Positions 15,457 to 22,534 of a DNA stretch of 64,000 bases are shown one piece after another (within the stretch, counting starts at the first letter, position 1; each line of letters starts with the position of its first letter). The notes under the pieces are model-generated. The model saw only the letters and a list, made by a program, of their open reading frames with translations. It was not told where the DNA came from and ran no database searches. The stretch lies in the NCBI RefSeq assembly GCF_011043625.1, contig NZ_JAAKGT010000007.1, positions 124,001 to 188,000 of the forward strand. Direction: 5' to 3'. A program made the position numbers and the translations under genes. This DNA is from Caulobacter sp. 602-2 (GTDB taxonomy: Bacteria; Pseudomonadota; Alphaproteobacteria; Caulobacterales; Caulobacteraceae).

Positions 15457-15932
15457 GCCCCCGCGCCCAGGTCCAGGCCCTGACGCCGGTGGTTCGGCTG
15501 CGCGAGCGCCGGGTCGAGAAGGCTATGCGCGAGGCCGCCGAAGCCCGCCGCAAGGTCGCCCAGGCCGTCGAGGCGCTGGCCGCCCGCGACCGTCTGATCG
15601 CCGCGCACGACGTGGCCAAGGCGCGGCTCGACGACTGGTTCGCCGGCGGCCTGTCGGGCGCGGCCCATCTGGTCGAGGCCGCCCTGGCCCGGCGCGAAGC
15701 CGTCGCGCTCGCCCGCGACGCCGACCAGCGCCTGCGCGACCAGGAGGCCGTGGCCCTGGACCTGGCGCGCGAGGATCTGGCCGCCGCCGTCCAGGCCCTG
15801 GCCCGCGCCCAGGGCCGCTTCGACGCCATGAACGGCCGCCTCGACCACGCCCGCGCCCTGGTCGCCGCCGACCGCGAGGCTCGCGAACAGCTCGAAATCG
15901 AAGACGCCGGCGCCTTCAGGAGCTTCCGATGA
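15453..15932 (+). CDS. sctO: T3SS central stalk protein SctO (FliJ/YscO-like)
   Basis: The 159-residue product is almost entirely a charged antiparallel coiled coil (Arg-Glu-Arg-Arg-Val-Glu-Lys-Ala...Arg-Leu-Asp-His-Ala-Arg), with no signal peptide or membrane helix. Size, composition and position directly after the ATPase gene (ATGA overlap) match SctO, which inserts into the SctN hexamer and contacts SctV. Sequence conservation in this family is low, so the assignment rests on architecture and order. Confidence 0.85.
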   Translation: MSPRAQVQALTPVVRLRERRVEKAMREAAEARRKVAQAVEALAARDRLIAAHDVAKARLDDWFAGGLSGAAHLVEAALARREAVALARDADQRLRDQEAVALDLAREDLAAAVQALARAQGRFDAMNGRLDHARALVAADREAREQLEIEDAGAFRSFR

Positions 15933-16588
15933 CCACCATCCGCGACAACGCCGCCGCCGAGCGTCCGAACACCTCCAGCCCGCGTGGTTCGAGCGAGCCG
16001 CCCACGCCCTGGCGCGGCTCGGAGTTCCAGGCCTTGCTGCAGCAGGCCGCCGAGCGCCGCGAGCCGCAGGCCCGCCAGACCGGCCGCGCCGAACGCGACA
16101 AGGAGACCGAGCGCGACGAGGACGACGGCAAGGTCGACATCTCGGCCCTGCTGGGTCCCGCCCGCGACTTCCAGGAGGTCGCCGGCGGCCAGGAGGCCAG
16201 CGGCGTCGACGCCCTGTCGGCCCTGACCAGGTCCGGCGGCGGCGCGGTCGAGACCCCCGTGTCGGCGCCCGGCGCGGCCGCTGCCGACATCGAGGCCTTC
16301 ACCGCCGCCATGGACAAGGCCTGGCTGGCCTCCGGCGGCGATCGCAAGACGCTCGCCCTGGGCCTGGCCGACAAGGCCTCGCTGCTGACCGGCCTTGGCC
16401 TGTCGCGCGCCCCCGACGGTTCGCTGTCACTGACGCTGGCGGCCCGTCCCGACGCGACGCCCGAACTGACCAAGGCTCTGGAGACCCTGCGCAAGCGCCT
16501 CGAAGTCCGCGGCCTGGCTTTGGCGGACCTCTTCGTCGAGGCCGACGACGGACTGGATCCCGAGGCGCTGATCCGGAGGGTGCGTTGA
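15929..16588 (+). CDS. sctP: Putative T3SS needle-length/switch protein SctP
   Basis: The ATG at 15929 overlaps the sctO stop, which fixes the start; the product has 219 residues. The N-terminal 140 residues are low-complexity, Pro/Arg/Glu/Asp rich and probably disordered, as in ruler proteins. The C-terminal 75 residues form a compact domain (Leu-Ser-Leu-Thr-Leu-Ala...Leu-Arg-Lys-Arg-Leu-Glu-Val-Arg-Gly-Leu) that resembles a reduced FliK/SctP C-domain. It is the last gene of the main operon. A ruler of about 219 residues is on the short side. The place in the operon (N-O-P) is the best support. Confidence 0.7.
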   Translation: MTTIRDNAAAERPNTSSPRGSSEPPTPWRGSEFQALLQQAAERREPQARQTGRAERDKETERDEDDGKVDISALLGPARDFQEVAGGQEASGVDALSALTRSGGGAVETPVSAPGAAAADIEAFTAAMDKAWLASGGDRKTLALGLADKASLLTGLGLSRAPDGSLSLTLAARPDATPELTKALETLRKRLEVRGLALADLFVEADDGLDPEALIRRVR

Positions 16589-16618
16589 GCTTGCGCGCCT
16601 CTCCCCATCAGTCCCGTC

Positions 16619-16778
16619 ATTCCCGCCCACCGGGACCAGCCAAAGGCTGGCCCGAGGGCAAGCCAAGTGGCGGGAACCCCTCTCTCAGCCGTAAGTGCGG
16701 ATGGGGCGGCGTGCTCAGCACGCCGCTTGCAACGCCCTTGCAGGCGGACCCAGGGGTTCCCGCCACAAGGGCGGGAAT
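16619..16778. repeat. Nested inverted repeat after the main T3SS operon
   Basis: Outer arms ATTCCCGCCC (16619-16628) and GGGCGGGAAT (16769-16778) are perfect reverse complements. Inner arms TGGCGGGAACCCCT (16668-16681) and AGGGGTTCCCGCCA (16752-16765) are a second perfect pair. The element fills the gap between the converging sctP gene and the leftward gene ending at 16816 and probably terminates both. Its architecture resembles the repeat at 1522-1636 but the sequence family differs. No gene is seen in 16589-16815. Confidence 0.75.
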
Positions 16779-16815
16779 AACGGGTGTTGGGTGGAGCGAA
16801 GCCGGCCTAACGCGC

Positions 16816-17475
16816 TCACCGCAACGGCAGCCCGAACCGTCCCACGCTCCGATCGGCTTCCGCCGCGCGGGCCACCGCGCGGGCGACTTCGGACGGCGGA
16901 TCGCCGGCGGCCCAGCGCTCGGCCAGCACCTCGATCAGCCGGCGGCTCTGGGCGTTGTGCAGGCCCTCGGTCGGGTCGGCCGCGTCGGCGCGCAGCTTGT
17001 CGACATAGAGCGCAGAGGCCTTGGGCGAGGCGCCGACCAGGTCCAGCAGATAGGTCGCCGCCGTCTCGAAGGCCTCGGCGTCCAGCGGCGCGTCGGCGAT
17101 GTCGCGCACCAGCCAGACGCACAGGAACTCCAGCGGCCCGACCTTGCGGCTGTTGCTCAGCAGCGGCCCGCCGCCCAGTCCGGAGAACCCGCCCGCGCCC
17201 CAGGCCGGCACGCGCGCGGCAGGCAGGCGGGCGGTCAGCAGGGCCTGGGCCAGCGTATCGGCGACCAGCGCCTTGACCTCCGGCTCGCCGAAATGGGCCA
17301 CGGCCGCCAGCAGCTTTGCGAAGCCCGGATAGAGCGCGTCGCCCAGATCGGTGCAGACGCGTTCCAGCACGTCGACGCGGCGGTCCAGGCTGGCCTGGCC
17401 CTGCAGGCCCTCGACCAGCGCCTGGGCGGCGCCGAACCAGTCGGGCTCGGACTTGAGGATGCGGTCGGCGTTCAC
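16816..17475 (-). CDS. Helical T3SS-associated protein of unknown function
   Basis: The 219-residue product has no signal peptide. It seems largely helical, with HEAT/TPR-like spacing of Leu and Ala, a Gly-rich loop (Trp-Gly-Ala-Gly-Gly-Phe-Ser-Gly-Leu-Gly-Gly-Gly, about residues 91-102) and a central hydrophobic helix. I do not recognise a family. It lies 15 bases downstream of the small SG-repeat gene in the same direction, so the two are probably one transcript started near the GGGTTTTCCC box at 17773. A gatekeeper, chaperone or regulator role is possible from context but not shown. Confidence 0.6.
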   Translation of the reverse strand: MNADRILKSEPDWFGAAQALVEGLQGQASLDRRVDVLERVCTDLGDALYPGFAKLLAAVAHFGEPEVKALVADTLAQALLTARLPAARVPAWGAGGFSGLGGGPLLSNSRKVGPLEFLCVWLVRDIADAPLDAEAFETAATYLLDLVGASPKASALYVDKLRADAADPTEGLHNAQSRRLIEVLAERWAAGDPPSEVARAVARAAEADRSVGRFGLPLR

Positions 17476-17490
17476 GCCGGAAAGCTAGCG

Positions 17491-17721
17491 TCAGAACAGG
17501 CCGTTGTCGCGGGTGTCGGTCAGGCGGTCGGCCACGGCGCGGGCGGTGTCGTCCAGGTCGCGCGAGACGCCGGAAAGACCGATGCGGCCGTCATGGCGCG
17601 AGAAGCCGGAGAAGTCGCCGAAGGCCTGGGCGCGCGAGGGCTCGCCGGCCGGGCTGATCCCGGAAAGACCGTGGCTCCAGACGCCGGAGACGGACGGGGC
17701 GTCGATACGGCTGGCGGACAT
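17491..17721 (-). CDS. Small protein with a repeated Ser-Gly-x-Ser motif
   Basis: The 76-residue product contains four copies of a Ser-Gly-(Val/Ile/Phe)-(Trp)-Ser motif, with the Ser-Gly pairs at residues 12-13, 20-21, 38-39 and 50-51. A charged helix (about 54-72) ends the protein. There is no Sec signal or membrane helix. A ribosome site (GGAG on the minus strand) lies just before the ATG, and a GGGTTTTCCC box is 51 bases upstream, nearly the same distance as for the orphan gene starting at 2157. A Ser-rich flexible N-terminus is common in T3SS substrates. Function is unknown. Confidence 0.55.
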   Translation of the reverse strand: MSASRIDAPSVSGVWSHGLSGISPAGEPSRAQAFGDFSGFSRHDGRIGLSGVSRDLDDTARAVADRLTDTRDNGLF

Positions 17722-17772
17722 GGCGAGCTCCTTCAGTCTCTCGATACGAAAGACAACGCGCGCCCGCCAGTC

Positions 17773-17811
17773 GGGTTTTCCCTAGCCGGCCCGTTTCCCC
17801 TAGCCGGCCCG
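17773..17811. promoter_or_regulatory. GGGTTTTCCC box, copy 3, with tandem repeat
   Basis: The core GGGTTTTCCC is at 17773-17782. It runs into a tandem direct repeat: TTTCCCTAGCCGGCCCG is followed at once by TTTCCCCTAGCCGGCCCG. The site lies between divergent genes, 51 bases from the leftward start at 17721 and 37 bases from the rightward start at 17820. It could control both the small SG-repeat operon and the kinase-sctQRST operon. Confidence 0.5.
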
Positions 17812-17819
17812 TGTGTCGC

Positions 17820-18881
17820 ATGACCGGCCTGGCCGCGCTCCTTTCCCAATCGCCCGAAGCCGAGGCGCTGGACGTCCTGGGTCTGGCCGTCGCCGCCTTC
17901 GAGGACGCCGCTGCGCCGCGGCTGGCCTGGCGCTCGCCCGCCTTCGCGCGGCTGACGCCCGAGCTTCGCCCCGGCCAGGTGCCGGCCGGCGGGCTGCTGG
18001 CGGCCGTCGAGGCGGCGCGGCGCGGGGAGGGCGACCTCCTGCCGCTGGACCTGGACGGCCAGGCCTTCGAGGCTCGGGCCGCGCACGGCGACGGCCGTGT
18101 CTGCCTGATCCTCTCCAGCGCTGCCGAGCGCCAGGAGGCGGAAGGCCGTCGCCTGGCCGACCGTGAGCGCCTGCTGCTGACTTCGCGCGTCATGTCGGTG
18201 GGCGAGATGGCGACGATGATCGCCCACGAGCTCAACCAGCCGATCGGCTCGATCGCCAACATCGCGCGGGGGCTCAAGGCCCGGTTGGCGCGCGGGGCGC
18301 TGTCGAAGGAGGAGGGCGTCGAGGCCCTCGACCGCGCGGCCGAGCAGGCGCTCTACGCCTCGGGCGTCATCCAGCGCATGCGCTCCTTCGTCGAGCAGCG
18401 CCAGCCCCAGGTCGAGCCGCTGGACCTGCCCCGGCTGGTGCGCGCTACGCTCGACCTGCTCGACTGGGAGATCGCCCGCGACAAGGTGCTCGCCCGCGCT
18501 CGGTTCGCTGATCTGCCGCCTGTGCTCGGCGACGCGGTGATGATCCAGCAGGTGCTGGTGAACCTCGCCCGCAACGGCCTGGACGCCATGCGCGGCCGGC
18601 CCGGTCCCCGCCGCCTCACCATCGCCGCCGCGCCCATGGAAGGCAGCGACCGCATGGTCGAACTGACCGTCGCCGACAGTGGCCCGGGCGTCGAGGCGGG
18701 GGCGGAGGGCAAGATGTTCTCGCCGTTCTTCTCGACCAAGCCCGGCGGCATGGGGGTGGGGCTGGGGATCTGCCGGTCCATCGTCGAACTGCATCGTGGG
18801 CGTCTCTGGCACGCCCCGGATCCCGAGGGGGGGACCGTATTCCACATCGCGCTGCCCGCGGCGCGCCAGGAGGAGCCATGA
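17820..18881 (+). CDS. Sensor histidine kinase of the T3SS locus
   Basis: This soluble kinase has no transmembrane segment. Residues 1-115 look like a PAS-type sensor domain. The dimerisation/phosphoacceptor helix carries the H-box Met-Ile-Ala-His-Glu-Leu-Asn-Gln-Pro with His136. The ATP-binding domain has the N-box Asn-Leu-Ala-Arg-Asn-Gly-Leu-Asp-Ala-Met, the G1 box Asp-Ser-Gly-Pro-Gly-Val and the G2 box Gly-Val-Gly-Leu-Gly-Ile. This is the FixL/DctB-like group. The ATG at 17820 is used; a GTG at 17811 would add three residues. The stop overlaps the response-regulator start, so it is a cognate pair. It opens the operon that continues into sctQRST. Confidence 0.88.
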   Translation: MTGLAALLSQSPEAEALDVLGLAVAAFEDAAAPRLAWRSPAFARLTPELRPGQVPAGGLLAAVEAARRGEGDLLPLDLDGQAFEARAAHGDGRVCLILSSAAERQEAEGRRLADRERLLLTSRVMSVGEMATMIAHELNQPIGSIANIARGLKARLARGALSKEEGVEALDRAAEQALYASGVIQRMRSFVEQRQPQVEPLDLPRLVRATLDLLDWEIARDKVLARARFADLPPVLGDAVMIQQVLVNLARNGLDAMRGRPGPRRLTIAAAPMEGSDRMVELTVADSGPGVEAGAEGKMFSPFFSTKPGGMGVGLGICRSIVELHRGRLWHAPDPEGGTVFHIALPAARQEEP

Positions 18882-19522
18882 CCACCCCCTCGACATCGAC
18901 GCCTGAGCCCGGCCCCCTGGGCGCGGTCTGCCTGGTCGACGACCACGGCGAGTTCCGCCAGTCCGCCGCCTGGTGGCTGGAAAGCCTGGGCTACGCCGTC
19001 TCCACCTTCGACGGCGCGCGCGCCTTCCTCGACGCCGGCGATCCGCCGCCCGACGCCTGCCTGCTGCTCGACGTGCGCATGCCCGACATGTCGGGCCTGG
19101 AGCTGCTGGATGCGCTGAAGGCCCGCGGCTGCGAGCGGCCGGTGATCTTCATGACCGGACACGGCGACGTGCCGCTGGCAGTCGAGGCCATGCAGAAGGG
19201 CGCGATCACCTTCCTGGAAAAGCCGTTCCAGGAGGCCGCGCTCGAGGCGGCCCTGGAACGGGCCTTCGCCCAGGTCCGTCCCGTCCGGACCCCGGGCCAG
19301 GAGGCCTATGTCCGCCGCCTTTCCGGTCTCACCGAGCGCGAGCGCGAGGTCATGGCCCTGGTCGTCGCCGGCAAGGTCAACAAGGTCATCGCCTACGAGC
19401 TGGGCATCAGTCCCAAGACCGTCGAGCTGCACCGCTCGCGGATCATGACCAAGATGGAGGCGACCAGCCTGACCCGGCTGGTGCGCATGGCCGTCACCGC
19501 AACCGTGGACGACGACGCATGA
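18878..19522 (+). CDS. FixJ-type response regulator of the T3SS locus
   Basis: The receiver domain (about residues 15-130) has the acidic pair Asp-Asp near 21-22, the phosphoacceptor D65 in Leu-Leu-Leu-Asp-Val-Arg-Met-Pro and the conserved Lys in Glu-Lys-Pro-Phe. A LuxR-type helix-turn-helix follows (about 145-205), with Leu-Thr-Glu-Arg-Glu-Arg-Glu-Val and Ile-Ser-Pro-Lys-Thr-Val-Glu-Leu-His. It is coupled by ATGA overlaps to the kinase gene before it and sctQ after it. It is the best candidate for the local transcription factor of the secretion system. Confidence 0.92.
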   Translation: MTTPSTSTPEPGPLGAVCLVDDHGEFRQSAAWWLESLGYAVSTFDGARAFLDAGDPPPDACLLLDVRMPDMSGLELLDALKARGCERPVIFMTGHGDVPLAVEAMQKGAITFLEKPFQEAALEAALERAFAQVRPVRTPGQEAYVRRLSGLTEREREVMALVVAGKVNKVIAYELGISPKTVELHRSRIMTKMEATSLTRLVRMAVTATVDDDA

Positions 19523-20514
19523 GCGCCTTCCTCGACCTCCAGGCCGGGGAGGGCGCGTCGCCCGCCGCCGACCTTTCCGATCTCGTCGCCCGCAACCACG
19601 CCCTGGCGGTGCTGGCCGCCCTGCGCGCGCCGGGCCTCGTCACCCGCGTCGCCCTCGACGCCGAGGTGGGCCCTGGTCCGTGGATCCTGTTCTGCGAGGA
19701 TGCGCCGAGCCTGCGCCTGGCGATCCGCCAGCTGTCCGGCGCCGCCTTCGCCCCGGCCGACGACGCCGAGCTGCTGATCGCGCTGGACCGGGTCGAGCCG
19801 GTCCTGGTCGCCATCGAGGCCGCCACCACCGAGAGCCTGTCGCCGCTGGGCGTCGAGGCGCAGGCGCCCGGCGGCCTTCTGGCCCTTTCGATCGCCGTCG
19901 AGACCCAGGACGGCGCGCCCTTCGCCCGGCTCGTCCTGGCCGTCGAGGCCGAGGCCGCCCGCGCCTGGCCGCAGCCGATCTTCGACCCCTGGGCGCCCGG
20001 CGCGCACCTCTCCGCGCCCGCCGCCGGGCCGCTGGTGCTCGACGGACCCGACCTGCCGGCGACGACCGCCGCGGCCCTGCGCCCCGGCGACATCGTGCTG
20101 ACCCCGCTGTCGGCCGCGCGCCCGGGCCTGGCCAGCCTCACCCTGTTCGACCGCCGCCTCGTCGGCCGGTTCGAGCTTTCCCATCGTCGCTTCACGCTCA
20201 ACGCCATCGAGGAGAGCGCCATGACCCCGCCGCTCGACATCGCCGTCGCCCCGACCGAGGACACGGCGTCCGACGCCGCGCCCGTCGCTCCCGCCGACCT
20301 GCCCGTGCCGCTGAAGGTGCTGCTGGGCGAGGCCAGCCTGCCGCTGTCGGAACTGGCGGGCCTGCGCCCCGGCTCGACCGTCGTGCTGGCCGGCCCGCGC
20401 GAGGACGCCCCCGCCGTGCTGCTGGCCGGCGACCGCCCGATCGCCCGCGGCCGCCTCGTCCCCGTCGGCGAGGCCTGGGGCGTGCTGATCGAAACCATAG
20501 GCGGCGAGGGCTGA
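19519..20514 (+). CDS. sctQ: T3SS C-ring/sorting platform protein SctQ
   Basis: The 331-residue product begins at the ATG overlapping the regulator stop. The C-terminal 75 residues form a SpoA (FliN/YscQ) domain with Val-Pro-Leu-Lys-Val-Leu-Leu-Gly-Glu-Ala, Leu-Arg-Pro-Gly-Ser-Thr-Val, and Ile-Ala-Arg-Gly-Arg-Leu-Val-Pro-Val-Gly-Glu-Ala-Trp-Gly-Val. A second SpoA-like region is around residues 180-230. An ATG at 20221, just ahead of the C-terminal SpoA domain, could serve as an internal start for a short SctQ form, as is known in Yersinia. The following genes are sctR, sctS and sctT. Confidence 0.88.
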   Translation: MSAFLDLQAGEGASPAADLSDLVARNHALAVLAALRAPGLVTRVALDAEVGPGPWILFCEDAPSLRLAIRQLSGAAFAPADDAELLIALDRVEPVLVAIEAATTESLSPLGVEAQAPGGLLALSIAVETQDGAPFARLVLAVEAEAARAWPQPIFDPWAPGAHLSAPAAGPLVLDGPDLPATTAAALRPGDIVLTPLSAARPGLASLTLFDRRLVGRFELSHRRFTLNAIEESAMTPPLDIAVAPTEDTASDAAPVAPADLPVPLKVLLGEASLPLSELAGLRPGSTVVLAGPREDAPAVLLAGDRPIARGRLVPVGEAWGVLIETIGGEG

Positions 20515-20520
20515 GTTCAG

Positions 20521-21183
20521 ATGGACCTGACGCAATTCTCGCCGGGCTCTGCCCTCATCACCGTCATCCTGCTGGCGCTGGCGCCGTTCGTGGCGGTGAT
20601 GGTCACCTCGTTCACCAAGATCGTCGTCACGCTCAGCCTGCTGCGCAACGCCCTGGGCCTGCAGCAGGTGCCGCCCAACATCGTGCTCAACGGCCTGGCA
20701 CTGATCCTGACCCTCTACGTCATGTATCCGGTCGGCCAGCAGATGGCCGCCGCCAACCAGGGCGTGAAGCCCGTGGCCGCCGTCAGCAGCGACACCCAGG
20801 CCCTGTTCACCTACGCCGACAAGGCCAAGGAGCCGCTGCGCGAGTTCCTGATCAAGCATTCGACGCCCCGCGAGCGCGCCTTCTTCCTGAAGACCGCCCA
20901 GCGCATCAACGGCCCGGAAAAGGCCCGCGCCCTGACCCAGCGCGACTTCATCGTCGTCGTCCCGGCCTTCACCGTGTCGGAGCTGGCCGCGGCCTTCCAG
21001 ATCGGCTTCTTGATCTTCCTGCCGTTCCTGATCATCGACCTGGTGGTCTCCAACATCCTGCTGGCCATGGGCATGATGATGCTGTCGCCAACGACGGTGT
21101 CGCTGCCGTTCAAGCTCTTGCTGTTCGTACTGATCGACGGCTGGGTGAAGCTCTCGCACGGCCTCGTGCTGTCCTACACGTGA
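20521..21183 (+). CDS. sctR: T3SS export apparatus protein SctR (FliP/YscR)
   Basis: The 220-residue membrane protein has four hydrophobic segments. It carries the family blocks Met-Val-Thr-Ser-Phe-Thr-Lys-Ile-Val-Val-Thr-Leu-Ser-Leu-Leu-Arg-Asn-Ala-Leu-Gly, Gln-Gln-Val-Pro-Pro-Asn-Ile, and Phe-Leu-Ile-Phe-Leu-Pro-Phe-Leu-Ile-Ile-Asp-Leu-Val. Five copies form the core of the export gate. In flagella FliO assists assembly of this ring, which makes the FliO-like gene near sctU relevant. It lies 6 bases after sctQ and 13 before sctS. Confidence 0.96.
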   Translation: MDLTQFSPGSALITVILLALAPFVAVMVTSFTKIVVTLSLLRNALGLQQVPPNIVLNGLALILTLYVMYPVGQQMAAANQGVKPVAAVSSDTQALFTYADKAKEPLREFLIKHSTPRERAFFLKTAQRINGPEKARALTQRDFIVVVPAFTVSELAAAFQIGFLIFLPFLIIDLVVSNILLAMGMMMLSPTTVSLPFKLLLFVLIDGWVKLSHGLVLSYT

Positions 21184-21196
21184 GGCGAGGCTGCGC

Positions 21197-21469
21197 ATGC
21201 TGAACGCCCAGGCTATCGAGCTCGTCAACCAGGCCCTCTGGCTGGTGCTGATCCTGTCGGCGCCGCCGATCGTCGCCGCCTCGCTGGTCGGCCTCGTCGT
21301 GGCGGTGGTCCAGTCGGCCACCCAGCTGCAGGAGCAGACCCTGCAGTACGCGGCCAAGTTCTTCGCCATCGTGCTGACGATCTTCGTCACCGCCAGCCTC
21401 TTGGGCGGCACGCTCTATCGCTTCGGCGATCGGGTGTTCACCGAGTTCCCGGCCATGGTCCGCCGATGA
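21197..21469 (+). CDS. sctS: T3SS export apparatus protein SctS (FliQ/YscS)
   Basis: The 90-residue protein has two transmembrane hairpin segments and the family motif Leu-Gln-Glu-Gln-Thr-Leu-Gln-Tyr-Ala-Ala-Lys-Phe. Length and order between sctR and sctT are standard. Four copies complete the export gate with SctR and SctT. Confidence 0.95.
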   Translation: MLNAQAIELVNQALWLVLILSAPPIVAASLVGLVVAVVQSATQLQEQTLQYAAKFFAIVLTIFVTASLLGGTLYRFGDRVFTEFPAMVRR

Positions 21470-21479
21470 CGAGGGGCGC

Positions 21480-22283
21480 ATGACCGGAGCCCCCGACTGG
21501 CTCGGGGCGATCTTTGACAACACGCTGATCCTGGCCGTCGGCGCGACCCGGGTGGCGGCGGCCTTCATGCTGCTGCCGCTGCTGTCGCCCGAGACGGTGC
21601 CGGCCCTGGTGCGCAACTCGATCTTCCTGGCCTTCGGGATCATCGTCATCACGCTGCAGCCGCAACTGGCCCAGATGGAACTACCGACGGTCCAGTGGAT
21701 CATGATCTTCGCCAAGGAGGCCTTGGTGGGCCTGGTCATCGGCTTCTTCTTCGGAACCATGCTGTGGGCCCTGGAGGCCGCCGGCCAGATCATCGACGCC
21801 AAGGTCGGCGCCACCATCGCCCAGGTCGTCGACCCCTTGAGCGGCCACCAGACCTCGCTGACCGGCGAGTTCCTCAGCCGCCTGGCCAACTTCGTCTTCA
21901 TGTTCAGCGGCGGCCTCTTGCTGATGGTCGGGGTGATCCTCGACAGCTACGCGGTGTGGCCGATCGGCAGCCTGACGCCGATCCTGTCCCTGCGCAGCCT
22001 TTCCCTGTTCGAGGGCGAATTCTCGCGGCTGATGGTCATGGCCGTGATGCTGGCCACCCCGGCGCTGATCGTCCTCTATCTCGTCGACGGCGGCCTTGGC
22101 CTGATCAACCGCTACGCCCCGCAGCTGAACGTCTTCTCGCTGGGCCTGGCCATCAAGTCGTGGATCGCCACAGCGGTGGTCCTGGCCATGCTGACCGGCC
22201 TCGTCCAGCTGCTGCTCAACGAGATCGGCGCCCGGCCGACGGTGATCCTGCAGGTGCTGCGCGGGCTGGACGGCAAACACTGA
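21480..22283 (+). CDS. sctT: T3SS export apparatus protein SctT (FliR/YscT)
   Basis: The 267-residue protein has about six to seven hydrophobic segments. FliR/SctT landmarks are Lys-Glu-Ala-Leu-Val-Gly-Leu-Val-Ile-Gly-Phe, Trp-Ala-Leu-Glu-Ala-Ala-Gly-Gln-Ile-Ile-Asp, and Ala-Pro-Gln-Leu-Asn-Val-Phe. It is the last gene of the kinase-regulator-Q-R-S-T operon; a repeat hairpin follows directly. A single copy caps the export gate. Confidence 0.95.
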   Translation: MTGAPDWLGAIFDNTLILAVGATRVAAAFMLLPLLSPETVPALVRNSIFLAFGIIVITLQPQLAQMELPTVQWIMIFAKEALVGLVIGFFFGTMLWALEAAGQIIDAKVGATIAQVVDPLSGHQTSLTGEFLSRLANFVFMFSGGLLLMVGVILDSYAVWPIGSLTPILSLRSLSLFEGEFSRLMVMAVMLATPALIVLYLVDGGLGLINRYAPQLNVFSLGLAIKSWIATAVVLAMLTGLVQLLLNEIGARPTVILQVLRGLDGKH

Positions 22284-22413
22284 TCCCTCTCCCCCTGCGG
22301 GAGAGGGTGGCCTCGCGGAGCGAGGTCGGGTGAGGGGGCTCTCAGAACCGTCCGCGCGACCCCTCATCCGTCGGCCTTCGGCCGCCACCTTCTCCCGCAA
22401 GGGGAGAAGGACC
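22284..22413. repeat. Intergenic hairpin repeat, family A copy 1
   Basis: The element starts with CCCTCTCCCCCTGCGGGAGA and ends with CTTCTCCCGCAAGGGGAGAA. Inside are GGGTGAGGGG and CCCCTCATCCG as matching inverted modules and a short GC hairpin (GGCCTTCGGCC). The same architecture recurs at 24947-25096. It follows the sctT stop directly and probably terminates that operon. It ends just before the GGGTTTTCCC box of the DUF1521 gene. Confidence 0.75.
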
Positions 22414-22424
22414 TCATGACGACC

Positions 22425-22437
22425 TAGGGTTTTCCCT
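22425..22437. promoter_or_regulatory. GGGTTTTCCC box, copy 4
   Basis: TAGGGTTTTCCCT (22425-22437) is an almost perfect copy of the palindrome at 3850-3863. It lies about 98 bases upstream of the DUF1521 effector start at 22535 and on the far side of the sctT terminator-like repeat, so it belongs to the effector gene and not to the upstream operon. Confidence 0.55.
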
Positions 22438-22534
22438 GATGGGATACGCCCCAGCTATCTGGACCGCCCCGCTTGGCGCCACCTTTCGTCGCAGGCCGCA
22501 TTCGGCGGCTTTCGACGGAGCAGGGGTAGGAGCG

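Noticed and set aside
3826..22283. Reading the secretion genes as a flagellar cluster because of the FliO-like gene
   Set aside because: The set includes a secretin, SctD, SctJ lipoprotein, SctI and SctK, and no flagellin, hook, rod or motor genes.
22439..22534. Upstream ATG for the DUF1521 protein
   Set aside because: It lies two bases after the GGGTTTTCCC box, has no ribosome site and adds an Arg/Pro-rich stretch; the ATG at 22535 follows AGGAG.
1490..22534. Search for hrp, PIP or tts boxes in T3SS intergenic regions
   Set aside because: No convincing match to GGAACC-N16-CCAC, TTCGC-N15-TTCGC or the tts consensus was seen by eye.
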